From Nymphaea colorata (lineage: Eukaryota > Streptophyta > Magnoliopsida > Nymphaeales > Nymphaeaceae), in contig NC_045138.2 of assembly GCF_008831285.2 (NCBI RefSeq), positions 40,415,115 to 40,479,114 of the forward strand: a DNA stretch of 64,000 nucleotides, in the 5' to 3' direction. How positions within the stretch are numbered: position 1 is the stretch's first letter; every line of letters begins with the position of its first letter. Below, in pieces: positions 46,926 through 58,674 of the stretch. The notes beneath the pieces were generated by a model. That model was not told the DNA's origin. It ran no database searches and worked only from the letters and a program-made list of their open reading frames with translations. Position numbers and translations under genes: made by a program.

Positions 46926-48034
46926 TTCCTCTATAAAGACAATCAAATGCTTTAAAAATTCACCTTTCAAATAATGTGCGTTTTGTTCGTGCGTAAATGG
47001 GTAGGAATGACCAAAATATTTTTATTGAAATAACAAATAAACCTTTTAAAAGGGTAAAAAAAGGATTGCAAAAAAAATGAAAGTGTATAACATTTCTTCT
47101 TCTATAAAAAAAAAAAAAGTTCAAAAGTGGTGCATATTTGTTGTTGTGTGCACGCCTCTAATGGGTGGCACTCACAAAGTTCACCCACCTGTGCTTTTTA
47201 AATGGACGGGTCTACTACTCACTCTTTTCTAACTGGTGCTTTGCAGAAACACGAGTGTCGATCGATTCACCAAGCACCTGCCTTGTGCTCATCATGTCAA
47301 AGATAGTAATGCAGAAACACAGAGTGTCGATCGATTCACCAAGCACCAGCCTTATGCTCATCTCAAAGATAGTAATGCATTAGCTAAGATGCTGTGCAAG
47401 CTCCAACTTAAGCACCGACACCGTCTTTGATTCGCTGACACTGCCTTCGACTCTCGAGCAAGCAAACAACACAAGGTTGAAGACTCTGGTAGCTCTTATT
47501 TGAATGGTAAGAGTGAAACACTCTCTTGCTCACCTAAATATCAGCACCCACACAAAAAATGAAGGCCGAATTAAAGAGGCAGCTCGCAAGCATAATTTTT
47601 GAAAGATGAAGAGCGAAACACTCTCTTGCTCACCAAAATATCAGCACCCACACAACAAATGAAGGCCGAATTAAAGAGGCAGCTTGCAAGCATGATTTTG
47701 TTTCTACATTTTCATTATTTTCTTTGTTCCTCTGCATCTATTTGTTCTTCAAAGTCCCAAGACTAAAGCAGACATTATTTGGATCAGTTGGGCCGCCCTC
47801 CGATCATGCTGAACATTGCTCGTTGCACGGCACGACAAAATAGACATGATTGTACCGACACAAATGATGAAGTCACTTTTTCGTTGAAGAGCACAAGTTT
47901 GGGATAATTTCAGAAACAGGATCCATGTTCGTGTGAGGATTACATTTCATAGTATGCCGTTGCATTTTCATGTTTTACCAGAGGATTAATTTGGTAATTT
48001 TAAAGTTTAAAATGACAAAAGCACCTTTTTAACA
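46926..48034. repeat. Spacer with two local tandem duplications
   Basis: A ~68-bp unit containing 'gtgtcgatcgattcaccaag' is doubled at about 47254-47385; its translation (VDRFTKHLP..H) loosely recalls copia pol C-termini, but is too short to claim. A ~115-bp unit containing 'aacactctcttgctcacc' and 'gaaggccgaattaaagaggc' is doubled at about 47515-47700. The rest is array spacer. Confidence 0.6.
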
Positions 48035-48489
48035 CAAATAATTGTTTTGCACTAATTATTTAGATTAGGTTCTTTGAGCTACCAACCAACAATTCTATTC
48101 ATTCTACAAGTTTAGTTACTTTACTTAATTATATTTTTGGTACCAAAAGTAATAGGTTATGATTTATCAGCTAATTCCAGAAAATTATATTGCAACAAAA
48201 TTAAATGTGTTCACAAGGGCAGCCATACTTGCATGTTATCTTTTAGAAGGAAAAGTAACAATTTTTAACCGCTTATAGTTAATTTGACAAAAATAAACAT
48301 GAGGATATTTTGAACAAACCAAGAGAAATTAGATATAAGTCGATGTCAAGGTTTAAAAATTTAGAACACGCACATTAAAAAAGAGAAAATGTAGGTAGGC
48401 ACTTCCTTGGGTGCCCGACAAAATGAGCATCATCACATGTCCATGGTGGATCAAGGTAAAACGCAGTTTGGATGCAGGGGGACTTTGTC

Positions 48490-48497
48490 TATATAAA
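48490..48497 (+). promoter_or_regulatory. TATA box of LTP copy 3
   Basis: TATATAAA, about 70 bases before the ATG; context as in copy 1. Confidence 0.65.
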
Positions 48498-48563
48498 CCA
48501 TACCCATGCATTTGGTAGAGCAGCACAGATCTACCACAGAGAGAAAGAGAGAGATAGAGAGAG

Positions 48564-48992
48564 ATGGCAGTGGCTTTTGTCAAAGTACTGAGCATCCTGG
48601 TGGTTGCCTTGTTGGTGGTACCTGGCGGGCTGAACTCCGGCCAGGTGAAGGCGGAGGACTGCCGGAAGGAGAAAGAAGAGGTGATATCTCTCTGCGGCAA
48701 GTACGCCCTGAAACGCAACCAACTTCCAGGGCCGCCGCCTGCAGCTTGCTGCAGCAAGATCAAGGCTTCTGACATTGCTTGTGTCTGCCGAGCTCTCACT
48801 CCTGCGGAGGCGAAAAATTACAATATGACCTTGACTGGCAGAGTTCTCCGGGAGTGTGGCTATGCCGTTCACGCCGGCTTCAAATGCGGCGGTAATTCTC
48901 AACCCCTATACTTTATGTTTACACTCGCCTTACTTCAACCCTGAGTGTATTCATTTTTTCTGGATTCAGGTGACATCGTGCCTGAAGCTTGA
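48564..48992 (+). CDS. Lipid-transfer-like protein, copy 3
   Basis: Exon 1 48564-48891, intron 48892-48969 (78 nt), exon 2 48970-48992; 116 residues, with the same architecture as copy 1: signal peptide, eight cysteines at the same positions, PGPP before CC, sequon at 87 and the GFKCGGDIVPEA end. It differs from copy 1 at about ten residues in the mature part (for example SLCGKYALKRNQLPGPPPAACCSKI). Here the intron has an in-frame TGA (48942-48944), so an unspliced transcript would end early at 126 residues, unlike copies 1 and 4. The leader is almost identical to copy 1, indicating recent duplication or gene conversion. Confidence 0.85.
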
Positions 48993-49127
48993 AGATGGCA
49001 AAGGAGCAGCGTTTGTGAATGATGTGGGTGCCAGCTCGTGTTGAATGAATCATGCATCTATAGAACTTGTGTGCCTTTTGTTCCGTGATCTATCAGATGT
49101 TGTGCTTCTATTTATTATCTAATAAAT

Positions 49128-49632
49128 AAAGCAATGAGCATGGCTGTTTGTATCCATGATGGGTCTAATGCTTTTGATTTGGTTTATGGACAAGAGCCAG
49201 CAAATAAAATGAAGCGATCGGCCGTAATGCCAAACTCTACGGCTGCTTTGTCGGAAAGAACCTTGAAATTTTATACTTTTTTACCAAAAGCGTTAAAAAA
49301 AATTGAATATCTAATTAATACATTTAGTTGTAAATTTTGTTCTTCTTTCACCTGTACAAAGTCCTCATTATCCACATCTACCTTTTGTAGTGCAATGGTT
49401 CATTTAACTTCGAATTAAGATGGTTTAGATCTTCATCTCCTTCAAAGTTAAATTCCTTACCATTTACATTTCAATTTTTACTGCTTCCTTTTCTATAAAA
49501 AGATAAGAATTAAGAATATAATTATGCTGTAATCAACAAATATATACAAAAAAATTACAATACAATAACTGTTGATTTACTTGTATTCATTACTGTTTTG
49601 TGAAAGTAACCGAAGGTTAAAATGCACATAGA
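49128..49632. other. LTP3 3' region and spacer
   Basis: AATAAA near 49125-49130, then AT-rich DNA. From about 49310 the sequence leaves the LTP-array pattern, up to about 51360, suggesting inserted foreign DNA. Confidence 0.5.
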
Positions 49633-49866
49633 CTAAATCTTCCACACGCTTGCTTGTAAGTTTGTTTCTCTTAATGTTGTGAATATGTTAATAGATGCTC
49701 TAACTCCTTTCATGTGAAGTAAATGTGCTTTAACTCTTGTATATGTTTTACTGAACTCCTTCCTACAAAAAGAGCATTCAAACATTACATCCCCACCACC
49801 TGGAAGAGCTTTTCCTTTCTTTTCCACATAACCCCATAATGATTGGTCCTCTTGTAACTGGCACAA
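49633..49866 (-). pseudogene. hAT transposase fragment, BED zinc finger
   Basis: The minus-strand frame reads SLWGYVEKKGKALPGGGDVMFECSFC.KEFSKTYTRVKAHLL in pieces, the BED-type zinc finger at the N-terminus of plant hAT transposases: GGG before the first pair, CSFC, then RVKAHLL with the His. It is only this domain; the frame stops soon after and no dimerisation domain is seen nearby. It probably marks a decayed autonomous hAT element inside the foreign block at about 49.3-50.7 kb. Whether it relates to the hAT-like MITEs in the window is unknown. Confidence 0.65.
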
Positions 49867-50741
49867 CTTGAACTTGTAGGTGTAGAAACAGTTCCCTTAC
49901 TTTACTTGAAGTAAACATACTATAAGTCTATAAAAAAGATAATCAAACAAGCAAGTAACATAAATATACTCGATAAAAATAAATGAGCATATAACCTAAA
50001 TCAAGTCAATTTTTGTTAGTTATGGAGCGACAGCATCTGTCCCTAAATTAAATGTTGAGTAATGGATCAACAGATAAGAGGCAACTAACTTGAAGCATAA
50101 GTTTTGGAAGATTATGATAAGACTGCATTCTGTGTTCAAATGATTGAATCTAAGATGAAGGGGATGCCCTCAGTTGGCTAATAAGGGTAAGTAGTGCGAC
50201 AGGAAAATTTCACTCAGAGTTTATTAGTTCAATCAAACAAGGGAAAGCAAATTTGTGTTGTTGATTGAGCACAAATAAGTGCGACTGACTGCATTCCATA
50301 TTCATGTTCTTCAATCAAATAAGTGGAACGTGAAGATTACAAGAGCATTGTCCAGTTTCATCGCCATGCCAATTTGGGAAAACTAACAAAGAACGTAACG
50401 AACCACTTATGCAAACAAGGGAAAGCAAAGAGTCACATATTCCCAATATACGAACCTTCATATCATGCTTAATGAAATAGGAATTCGACGATTCGTGTGA
50501 AACAAAAAAAAAAAAAATCAAAGGGACGGGTCACGGATAGGTTTCTACTCTTTCGTAATCAAGAGAAAGAAACAGAGGCTGGCCCACTCACCGTCCATCA
50601 CCTCCGGAGCCCTCGCCGTCCACCGCCGCTCCATTGCTAGTTGTCATCCACCGACGTTGCCGAAAAGACCAGTAAACCCAAGGCGGCCTACTCACCGTCT
50701 GTCGCCGTCCACCGCCACGTTAGGTTTTCTTCTGTTCGAAG
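49867..50741. other. Foreign block, no further gene recognised
   Basis: AT-rich to about 50560, then a C-rich stretch (50570-50720) with 'ccgtccaccgcc' repeats. No coding sequence is identified; it could be the rest of a decayed hAT element. Confidence 0.4.
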
Positions 50742-51119
50742 CTATGTCACAATGGTACGGGTACGGGTTCGGATACGAGGGTATGGGTACGGCATTTTTT
50801 AAAGTCTTGGTGCGGGTACGACGACTATTATATTCAAAAAAATAATTATTATATATAATTAAACCACAAGTTGTAACAAAAAAGCGAACAAAAAGAAGCT
50901 CCTAAGGAATAAGTTATCAATGTTTCATCTTGTTAACGAGACTTCTTATGTTAAAGTAAAAAAAAAAAAAAGTAAAGGATAAGTCTTTTTTTTAGTTATA
51001 ATGTAGTTTGGATCTGGTTCCAACTCGAATCCAAATCCAAATGTACCGGGCCATACCGCTGTACCAGTACCGCCATACCAGGTGGTACGCCACCAATTGG
51101 GCGTACCATTGTGACATAG
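50742..51119. mobile_element. hAT-like MITE, second complete copy
   Basis: The 378-bp element runs from ctatgtcacaatgg to cattgtgacatag with perfect 8-bp target duplications gttcgaag (50734-50741 and 51120-51127). The left part has 'gggtacgg' repeats, the right part 'ccgtaccag'-type repeats; the middle is AT-rich. It has the same termini as 2365-2749 but different internal repeat sequence. Confidence 0.85.
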
Positions 51120-51224
51120 GTTCGAAGCTTTAGCTTTTTGAAAAGAAACAAAGGCAGAGAAGGAGGAGAACTGGAGAATAAGACGAGCGTCATGCAAAAT
51201 GCGTTAGGTTTTTGTTTTTCCAGA

Positions 51225-51360
51225 TTAAAATATGGTTTGGATCTGGTTTCGACCCAAAACCATATCCAAATGTACCACCAGGTACCCCCGGTACCGGTAC
51301 TAGTACTGTTGTACGGGCTTACCAGTACTGGTACGTGGGCTGCCGAGGCGTGACATAGCT
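51225..51360. mobile_element. Partial copy of the same MITE family
   Basis: 51225-51360 matches the right part of 50742-51119 ('atggtttggatctggttt', 'accaggta', 'ggtaccggtac') and ends gcgtgacatag. Immediately after it the array spacer resumes at cttaatggactttttcatgg, as at 57461. Confidence 0.6.
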
Positions 51361-51954
51361 TAATGGACTTTTTCATGGTTTACCATAGTAGTATTTTGGT
51401 ATTTTAAAGTATAAATTTTTTCAAGTAGCACTTTTGCTCTCATAGACAAAGGAAGTACCTGACCCCATAAAAAAAGTTAATAAAAAAAATTAATAAGTTT
51501 GAGAAATTTTAAGTCTTGTTAAAAATCGCCTCCAAATGGCAAATTTTCCCTTCATTTCAAGTGTTTTTTTTTTAAAAAAATGCCTAAAAATTTTGCAATA
51601 ATAAAAAACATTCTTGAATTTCCATTGTTGTTTAAAATACACTAAATTTTGCACCGTTTATGAAAAACGACCTTCGGTATATTTCAACCTCCAAGTCTTC
51701 CTCTAAAGATAAAATGACAATAACACCTTTAACACAACTAAGTGTTTTATATTAAACATTTAAATATAGTTCTTTAAATTTCCAACGATTGTATTCATTG
51801 ATCAAGTTTTGTAAAATTTAAAATTAACTATTTTTATTCATATCAAAAGTAATTAGCTCACGATTTTTCAGTTAATCCCGGAAAATTATACTGCAAGAAA
51901 ATTAAATATGTTCACATACTTAGCTATACTTGCATGTTAGCTTTAAGTATAGCA
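51361..51954. repeat. Array spacer with extra upstream-repeat copy
   Basis: It matches 57460-58400 once the insertion at 57725 is removed. It has an LTP upstream repeat at 51735-51935 but no leader or gene follows; unit C begins at 51955. Confidence 0.65.
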
Positions 51955-53470
51955 TCAGTAAGAAAACAGCAAAGGAAAGAACATCTTGGCCCTCAGTTTT
52001 GGGGATGGCCAGCTTCTTCCTATATTCGAAGCTTCCGTGAGAAGTTTTACACAACAACAATGAGGAGAATGGGCTAGATCGGATCGCCTTGTCAGTATGC
52101 ACTCTAACAAAAATGATGTCGAAATTAAAGAGGCAGCTTGCATTTACAATTGTGTTTCGAGTTCGACATTAATTTTGGTTTTATTAATTTCTTTGTTTCT
52201 CTTTTATCTCTCTGTTCTTTAAGTTTGAAGGCCAAATTAAACATTATTTCATTCAATTCGGCCAGCAATCACGATAAACAGTAGTTGTTTCACAACGCGG
52301 TTTAGTTACATTTAGCACAAATAAATGCTTTACATTAATTATTTACATTAGCTTTTTTGAGCTACCAACAATTATATTCATTAATCAAGTTTGGTTACAT
52401 TTAAATTAATTATTTTTATTGATATCAAAGGCAGTTAGGCTACAAGTTTTTAGTTAATTTCCAGAAAAATATATTGCAAGAAAATTGAGTTAACATGTTC
52501 ACAAAGTAAGCCATACTTGCATGTTATCTTCTAGAGGAAAAAATAAAAATTATTATTAGCTTAATAGCTATTTTGAAAAAAAAATGAACATATGGACATT
52601 TTGAACTAACCAAGAGAAATTGGGCACGTGTCAATGTCAGGATTTTAAAATTAAAACATGACACAGTAAAAGGGAGAAAATGTAAATAGGCACTTGCTTG
52701 GTTGCTCGACAAAATGAGTATCAATAGCAGAACAGCTCTACTGTAGAGAGAAAGATAAGATTTCGACGAGTACGATCCCAATTTACGACACATACTCATA
52801 TCCAATCTTTATTGTATTTTCAAATTCAAATTATTTATCGGACCTGGATTCTGTTTCTGAGTCCAATTAGGACATTTGAAGCCATTTCCTTTTCTTTACC
52901 GGATCGGATAAGAGAAAATTGCTAATGTTTAGAGTCAGCAGCTTCATTGCGTATAAGGAAAGCATTATATGACATATAATGTTAGTATCTCAACACTTAA
53001 CAGGGAAAAGCCATGCAACGTGAAGACCTGCGATGCTTATGGCAATATCAATGACAGTATCTCAACACTTAACAGGGGAAAACTATGCAAGATGAAGTCA
53101 TGCTTGTGGCATTGTCAGCCAAAAACATCAACCGGTTGCTTTCATTGATGACAGCTTGACAGATCCTGATGTAACCTCCTTAGAACTTGCACACTGGAGA
53201 AGGTGCAATCATATGATCATTCCTTAGATCATAAATTATGTTTCTTAAGAACTAGCTGACAGTGTCATCTGGCCAGAATATTCTTCTAATATTTGAAGCT
53301 TTCGGCAGAGTTTTTCTGCAACAACAAGCAACAGAATAGGCTTGATTGGATCGCCATGACGAAGAATTACCCGAAATCGATGGCTCGAGTCATTACTAAG
53401 AAGATGAGACTGAAATGATCTCCAATGGCGGTCGATACAGCTGGCGCTTTTCAGTAGTGACAGTTGCATA
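51955..53470. repeat. Gene-less LTP unit C
   Basis: Almost the same as unit A over its full 1.5 kb, including 'ggccagcttcttcctatatt' at the start, the upstream repeat (52310-52530), the leader remnant (52672-52757) and the gag fragment (52975-53465). Confidence 0.75.
52672..52757 (+). pseudogene. LTP promoter/leader remnant in unit C
   Basis: Same deletion junctions as at 41313 and 46112; no TATA box and no coding region follow. Confidence 0.6.
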
Positions 53471-53660
53471 CTGCTTTCATTGATGATAGCTTGAAAGAAC
53501 CTGATGTAACCTCTTTAGAACTTGCACACTGGAGAAGCATATGGTCGTTTCGTAGATCATAAATTCTATTTCTTAAGACTTACCTGACAGTGTCACCTGG
53601 CCAGAACATTCTTCTTATATTTGAAGCTTTGGGAGAGTTTTTCCACAACAGCAAGCAACA
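52975..53660 (+). pseudogene. Two copia gag fragments in unit C
   Basis: The first (52975-53465) equals those of units A and B. The second (53470-53660) repeats from 'gctttcattgatgatagctt' (FIDGSLKEPDVTS) to 'cagtgtcacctggccagaac', so the C-part of the gag fragment is duplicated in tandem. Confidence 0.6.
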
Positions 53661-54109
53661 GAATCGGCGTCATTAGATCGCCATGATGAAGAATAATAAA
53701 AAAAAAAAGCAAGGTTGAAGGCTCTGATTCTTTTATGAAATTTGAACAATGAAATACTCTCTTGCTCACCTAAAAGAACACCACTTACCAAAACTAAAGT
53801 GCAGCTTGCAAGCATAATTTTGTTTCGGCATTATTGTTGGTTTCATTATTTGCTTTGCTCATTTATTCTTTCAAGTCCCAAGACTAAAATAGACGTTCCA
53901 CGGCACGACAAAATAGACATAATTGTACGGACACAAATTATGAAGTCATATTTTCATTGAAGACCATAAATTTAGAATAATTTCGGAAACAGGATCCACG
54001 TTTATGTGAGCTTAGAGCATTTTTCATATTATGCTGTTGCCTTTTCATGTTTTACCAGAGGAGTAATTTGGTAATTTTAAAGTGTAAAATGACAAGAAGG
54101 CCTTTTAAC
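53661..54109. other. Array spacer upstream of LTP copy 4
   Basis: AT-rich spacer similar to 42480-42860 and 47470-48030. No gene. Confidence 0.5.
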
Positions 54110-54555
54110 ACAAATAAATGTTTTACAGTAGTTATTTACATTAGGTTCTTTGAACTACCAACAATTCTATTCATTGTACAAGTTTAGTTACTTAACTTGA
54201 TTATATTTTTGATACCAAAAATAATTAGGTTCTGATTTTTCAGTTAATTCCAGAAAAGTACATTGCAACGAAATTAAATATGTTCACAAAGGCAGCTATA
54301 CTTGCATGTTATCTTTTAGAAGGAAAAATAACAATTTTTATCAGATTAACGTTAATTTGACGAAAATAACATGAGGATGTTTGGAACTAACCAAGAAAAA
54401 TTAGATATAAGTCGATGCCAAGATTTAAAAAATTTAAAACACAAACATTAAAACAGAGAAAATGTGGATAGGCACTTCCATGGGTGCCCGACAAAATGAG
54501 CATCATCACATGTCCATGGTGGATAAAACTCAGTTTGGATGCAGGGGACTCTGTC

Positions 54556-54563
54556 TATATAAA
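54556..54563 (+). promoter_or_regulatory. TATA box of LTP copy 4
   Basis: TATATAAA, about 70 bases before the ATG at 54630, in the conserved upstream block. Confidence 0.65.
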
Positions 54564-54629
54564 CCACACCCATGCATTGGGTAGAGCAGCACAGATCTAC
54601 TCCAGAGAGAAAGAGAGAGGGAGAGAGAG

Positions 54630-55058
54630 ATGGCAGTGGCTTTTGTCAAAGTACTGAGCATCCTGGTGGTTGCCTTGTTGGTGGTACCTGGCGGGCTGAA
54701 CTCCGGCCAGGTGAAGGCAGAGTCCTGCCGTAAGGAGAAAGAAGAGTTGATATCTCTCTGCGGCAAGTACTGCCTGAAGCGCAACCCACTTCCAGGGCCG
54801 CCGTCTGCAACTTGCTGCAGCAAGATCAAGGCTTCTGACATTGCTTGTGTCTGCCGATCTCTCACACCTGCGGAGGTGAAGAAGTTCAATATGACATTGG
54901 GTGGCAGAATTCTCCGGGAGTGTGGCTATGCCGTTCACGCCGGCTTCAAATGCGGCGGTAATTCTCGACTCCTATCCTTTATATTTACACTCGCATTACT
55001 TCAACCGTCAGGGTATTCATTCTTTCTGGATTCAGGTTACATCGTGCCTGAAGCTTGA
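54630..55058 (+). CDS. Lipid-transfer-like protein, copy 4
   Basis: Exon 1 54630-54957, intron 54958-55035 (78 nt), exon 2 55036-55058; 116 residues. The signal peptide and eight cysteines are as in copy 1, with one extra Cys at 48 (CGKYCLKRN). The end is GFKCGGYIVPEA. The intron is in frame without a stop, so an unspliced message would encode 142 residues with a hydrophobic insert (NSRLLSFIFTLALLQPSGYS and onward) between the last Cys region and the common C-terminus. The AATAAA signal is near 55191. Confidence 0.85.
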   Translation: MAVAFVKVLSILVVALLVVPGGLNSGQVKAESCRKEKEELISLCGKYCLKRNPLPGPPSATCCSKIKASDIACVCRSLTPAEVKKFNMTLGGRILRECGYAVHAGFKCGGNSRLLSFIFTLALLQPSGYSFFLDSGYIVPEA

Positions 55059-55190
55059 AGATGGCAAAGGAGCTGCGTTTATGAATGATGTGGCTGCCAG
55101 CTCGTGTTGAATGAATCATGCATCTGTGGAACTTGTGTGCCTTTTGTTCCGTGATCTATCAGATGTTGTACTTCTATCTACTATCTAATG

Positions 55191-56504
55191 AATAAAGCAA
55201 TGAGCATGGCTGTTTTTATCCATGATGGGTCTAATGCTTTTGGTTCGGTTTGGGACAAGAAGCAGTTAAGATCTATGGTCATGTCAGCCATTTATTGTCA
55301 TATGCTGCATGCAGAGGGAGTTGACGACGATAAAACTAGAACCAGTAAATAAAAAAGCGATCGGCCGTAACGCCAAACTCTACGGCTGCTTTCTCGGAAT
55401 CAACCTTGAAATTTCATACTTTTTAAAAGTTACTTTTTTTTTTCTAACATTGGGAACTTAAATTCTGGTTGCTTTTCACATTTGCGAGAAAAAAATACTA
55501 CATAATGGTCAAATTTCTGTTTTTCGAACTGAAATGCTCCTAAATTGACTGCAATTCATGATTCACAAACCGATTCGGTTGATTCGATTTCATTAATCAA
55601 TTTGATTTTAAATCCACAACACTCCTCTCGACATGAACGTACACCCCCTTCTTTAAGAAAGCAAGTTAAAATATTTATTAGTAGGATGAACGAGGAATTG
55701 GCTTGTTGCGATAGTTGCTAGCTAAGAGTTAATTAACGGATATATACTTACTCACCAGACCGTCACCAACATGGTCAGGCGCCTTAATTTCAATTTATTA
55801 TAGACGTCACCTGTCAGTTAATATTATTTTGGCTGGATGGAAAACTAAATTAAAGGCGTTATTTGTTTGAGCTTGATCACATGATCAAATATGTTGGGAT
55901 CCATTGTCCCTCCAAATTCCATTTACTGTCTCTTCTACTGCTAGCTATACTGTTGTTGTCCAGTCCTTGCCAGATCTTTCTTAATTAGATACAGAGTTGC
56001 ATTTGGATTTGCATTTCTGAAGCCAAATTAAGTTTTCGACGAGTAAGACCCCAATTTATGATGAAATCCGATCTCTTTTCATGTATTTTCAATTCAAATC
56101 ATTGGGATTTGGTTGTCGGATCTTATTCTAAGTCCGATTGGGACATTTGAAGCCATTTCCTGTCCTTAAGCGGATCGGACGAGAAAAGAATTTTGATGCC
56201 TAGAGTTAGCAGCCTTCAATGTATATAAGGGAAGCATTATGTGACATGTATTATGTGTATGTAAATTGGCATCTGCCGGATGACATTGCTGGATGTGTAA
56301 AAATTAAATATCTGTTATTAAAAAAAGTTGTATCATCATGTTTTTAACAATGGCTTATAGTGCTTTCATTTATGGATTTTTAATTTTTTATCATCCAGTA
56401 TCGCGCGAAAAACATAGACACCCATCATTGTCAACTTTGCATAAACTTTATTTGCTCTTCGTTGATAGCTTGTTTAAGAGCCATTCTCAGCCCCTAACAA
56501 ATTC
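55191..56504. repeat. LTP4 downstream region, duplicated after LTP5
   Basis: Polyadenylation signal, then spacer that matches 59700-61130 in order, apart from a microsatellite present only at 60683-60854. It includes the downstream block 'cgacgagtaagaccccaattta' and the block at 56330-56500 shared with 38570. No gene. Confidence 0.65.
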
Positions 56505-56830
56505 GTCAAAAGCGTGGTTGCTTTCATTGATGGTAGCTTGAAAGAACCTGATGTAACCTCTTTAGAATTTGCATGCTGGAGAAGGAGCAACCATATAGTC
56601 ATTTCGTAGTAAAGACCTAGCTGGTGGTGTCACCTAGCCAGATTCTACCTATATTGGAAGCTTTCGTGAGAGTTTTACCACGGCAATAATGAGCAGAATA
56701 GGCGATTTCAGATGGGCATGACGAAGAATCACCCGAAACGATCTCCAATGGCCGTCGACAGCTGGCTTTTCTCAGTAGTGGGAGTCGCAAAGCCGACAAC
56801 TTCCCTCTGTTTCTTCTATAGTGACTCAAT
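56505..56830 (+). pseudogene. Copia gag fragment downstream of LTP4
   Basis: It reads VAFIDGSLKEPDVTSLE in frame from about 56517, then WRR and, after shifts, a degraded SVIWPDS region at about 56625-56650. Same family as the unit A-C fragments. Confidence 0.65.
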
Positions 56831-57716
56831 GAAATCCTTTAAAACATCACCTTTTTGAGAGGTAACGTAGCGTTTTGCAACGAAGCAGGTTGGGGGTGTG
56901 CATGAAAATTCGGTGCACAAGAGCGAAAATGACCAAAATGCTCTTATTAAAATAATATAAACTTTTTTAAAAAAAGTAAAAACGATTTAAAAACAAAAAA
57001 AAAGTGTAAAATGTCTACTAAAAAATAAAAAAACGCCCCTACCTCCATTGGTGCATATTTGTTGCGTTTGTGCACGCAACGCAATCTGGTTTTGCAATGG
57101 GTCGAACCCACAAAGCTCACTCACTTTTTTTTTTTTTTTTAACTTGTCCTTTTCAAGTGGACGGGTCTACCTACTTTGGGAGTGTTTGGACATTAATTTT
57201 GGTTTTATTAATTTCTTTGTTTCTCTGCCACTATGAAAACTAAAACAGCCGTGATATCAATTCGGCATCTTATCACGATGAACATTGCTCGTTGCACGGC
57301 ACGGGAGAATAAAGTGCAAGTAACGACATCTGGATGTGAAAGCACAAGCAAACAGCTTTATGCGTGTATGGCTGCACGGATAGAGATGACAAAGTCACAT
57401 TTTCATTTGAGGCCACAACTTTGGAAAAATTTCAGAAACAGGATCCATGTTTGTGTGAGCTTAATGGACTTTTTCATGTTTTACCATAGTAGTATTTTGG
57501 TAGTTTAAAGTATAAAAATTTTCAAGTCGCAGTTTTGCTCTCATACACAAAGGACTTACGTTATATGGTTAAGTCAGGACCCATAAAAAAAACCTTAATA
57601 AGTTTGAGACCTTTTAAATCTGGTTAAAAATTGCCTGCAAATGGTAAATTTTCCTTTTCTCTCAAGTGATCTTTTTTAAATGCCTAAAAATTTTGCAATA
57701 ATAAAAAACATTCTTG
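56831..57716. other. Array spacer
   Basis: AT-rich spacer matching 61540-61830 in its first part and 51360-51620 in its last part. A 91-codon open frame at 57233-57508 has no recognisable motif and is not called. Confidence 0.5.
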
Positions 57717-57724
57717 ACTTTCCA

Positions 57725-58064
57725 ATCCCGGCCCGATCGGACCCGGGTTTGGACCGAGAAAAACCTGACCCGAGCCCGATAGGCTGGCCCGACGGCGGCC
57801 CGGCCCGACTCCTACTCCCCCTCTCCCTCTCCCTCCTTTGGTCCCACTCTCCCTCTCAGCTCCCCTCTCCCTCTCTGTTCCCCCTCTCTCTCTCCTTTCC
57901 CGTCTCCCTCCCCCTCCTCCTCCCTCATTGTCACCGTTGCTGCAATCGGAAGGTGACGGGAAGGCTGAGGAAAGGGGGTCGGGAGAATCAAGAGGGTGGG
58001 GGGAAAGGGGCAAGGAGGGTAGGAGCTGGGTCCGTCGGCTCAGCCCGGCCCGATGCCCACCCCT
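57725..58064. mobile_element. GC-rich hAT-like element, 340 bp
   Basis: Flanked by 8-bp near-identical repeats actttcca (57717-57724) and actttcta (58065-58072). The right end ggcccgatgcccacccct has the same cggcccgatgccca core as the 926-bp element's right end; the left end (atcccggcccgatcgg) is less matching and may be truncated. Inside, a CT-rich strand (about 57810-57920) is followed by a GA-rich strand (about 57950-58030). The paralogous spacer at 51617-51624 is uninterrupted, an empty site. Confidence 0.78.
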
Positions 58065-58674
58065 ACTTTCTATTGTTGTTAAAAATACACATAAATTTTA
58101 TCAAAAACCACCTTTTGTATATTTAAACTTCGTCTTCTTCTAGAGATAAAATGACAAAAACACCTTTAACACAAATAAGTCTTTTATATTAATAATTTAA
58201 ATATAGTTCTTTAAATTTCCAACTATTGTATTCATTGATCAAGTTTAGTAAAATTTAAAATTAATTATTTTTATTCATATCAAAAGTAATTGGCTCACGA
58301 TTTTTCAATTAATCCCAGAAAATTATAGTGCAAGAAAACTAAATATGTTCACATAGTTAGCTATACTTGCATGTTAGCTTTTGGAGGAAAAAATAACAAT
58401 TTCAATTGTCAAAAATAAACGTGAGGATATTTTGAACTAACCAAGAAAGCGTCGATGTCAAGATTTAAAAACTAAAAATAGATATATTAAAAGAGAGAAA
58501 GTCTAGATAGGCACTTTCTTGGGTGCTCGGCAAAATGGGTATCATCACATGTTCACAATGGGTAAAACTCAGTTTGGAGGCAGGAGACCTCTGTCTACAT
58601 ATACAAACCCGTGCATTGGGTAGAGCAGCACAGCTCTACTGCGGAGAGAAAGAGAGAGAGGGAGAGAGAGAGAG

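Noticed and set aside
57233-57508. 91-codon open frame
   Set aside because: It spans array spacer conserved at other units without an open frame and has no recognisable domain.
57680-58143. Open frames of 101-148 codons over the GC-rich element
   Set aside because: The Pro/Ser/Leu-rich composition comes from the CT-rich core of an inserted element.
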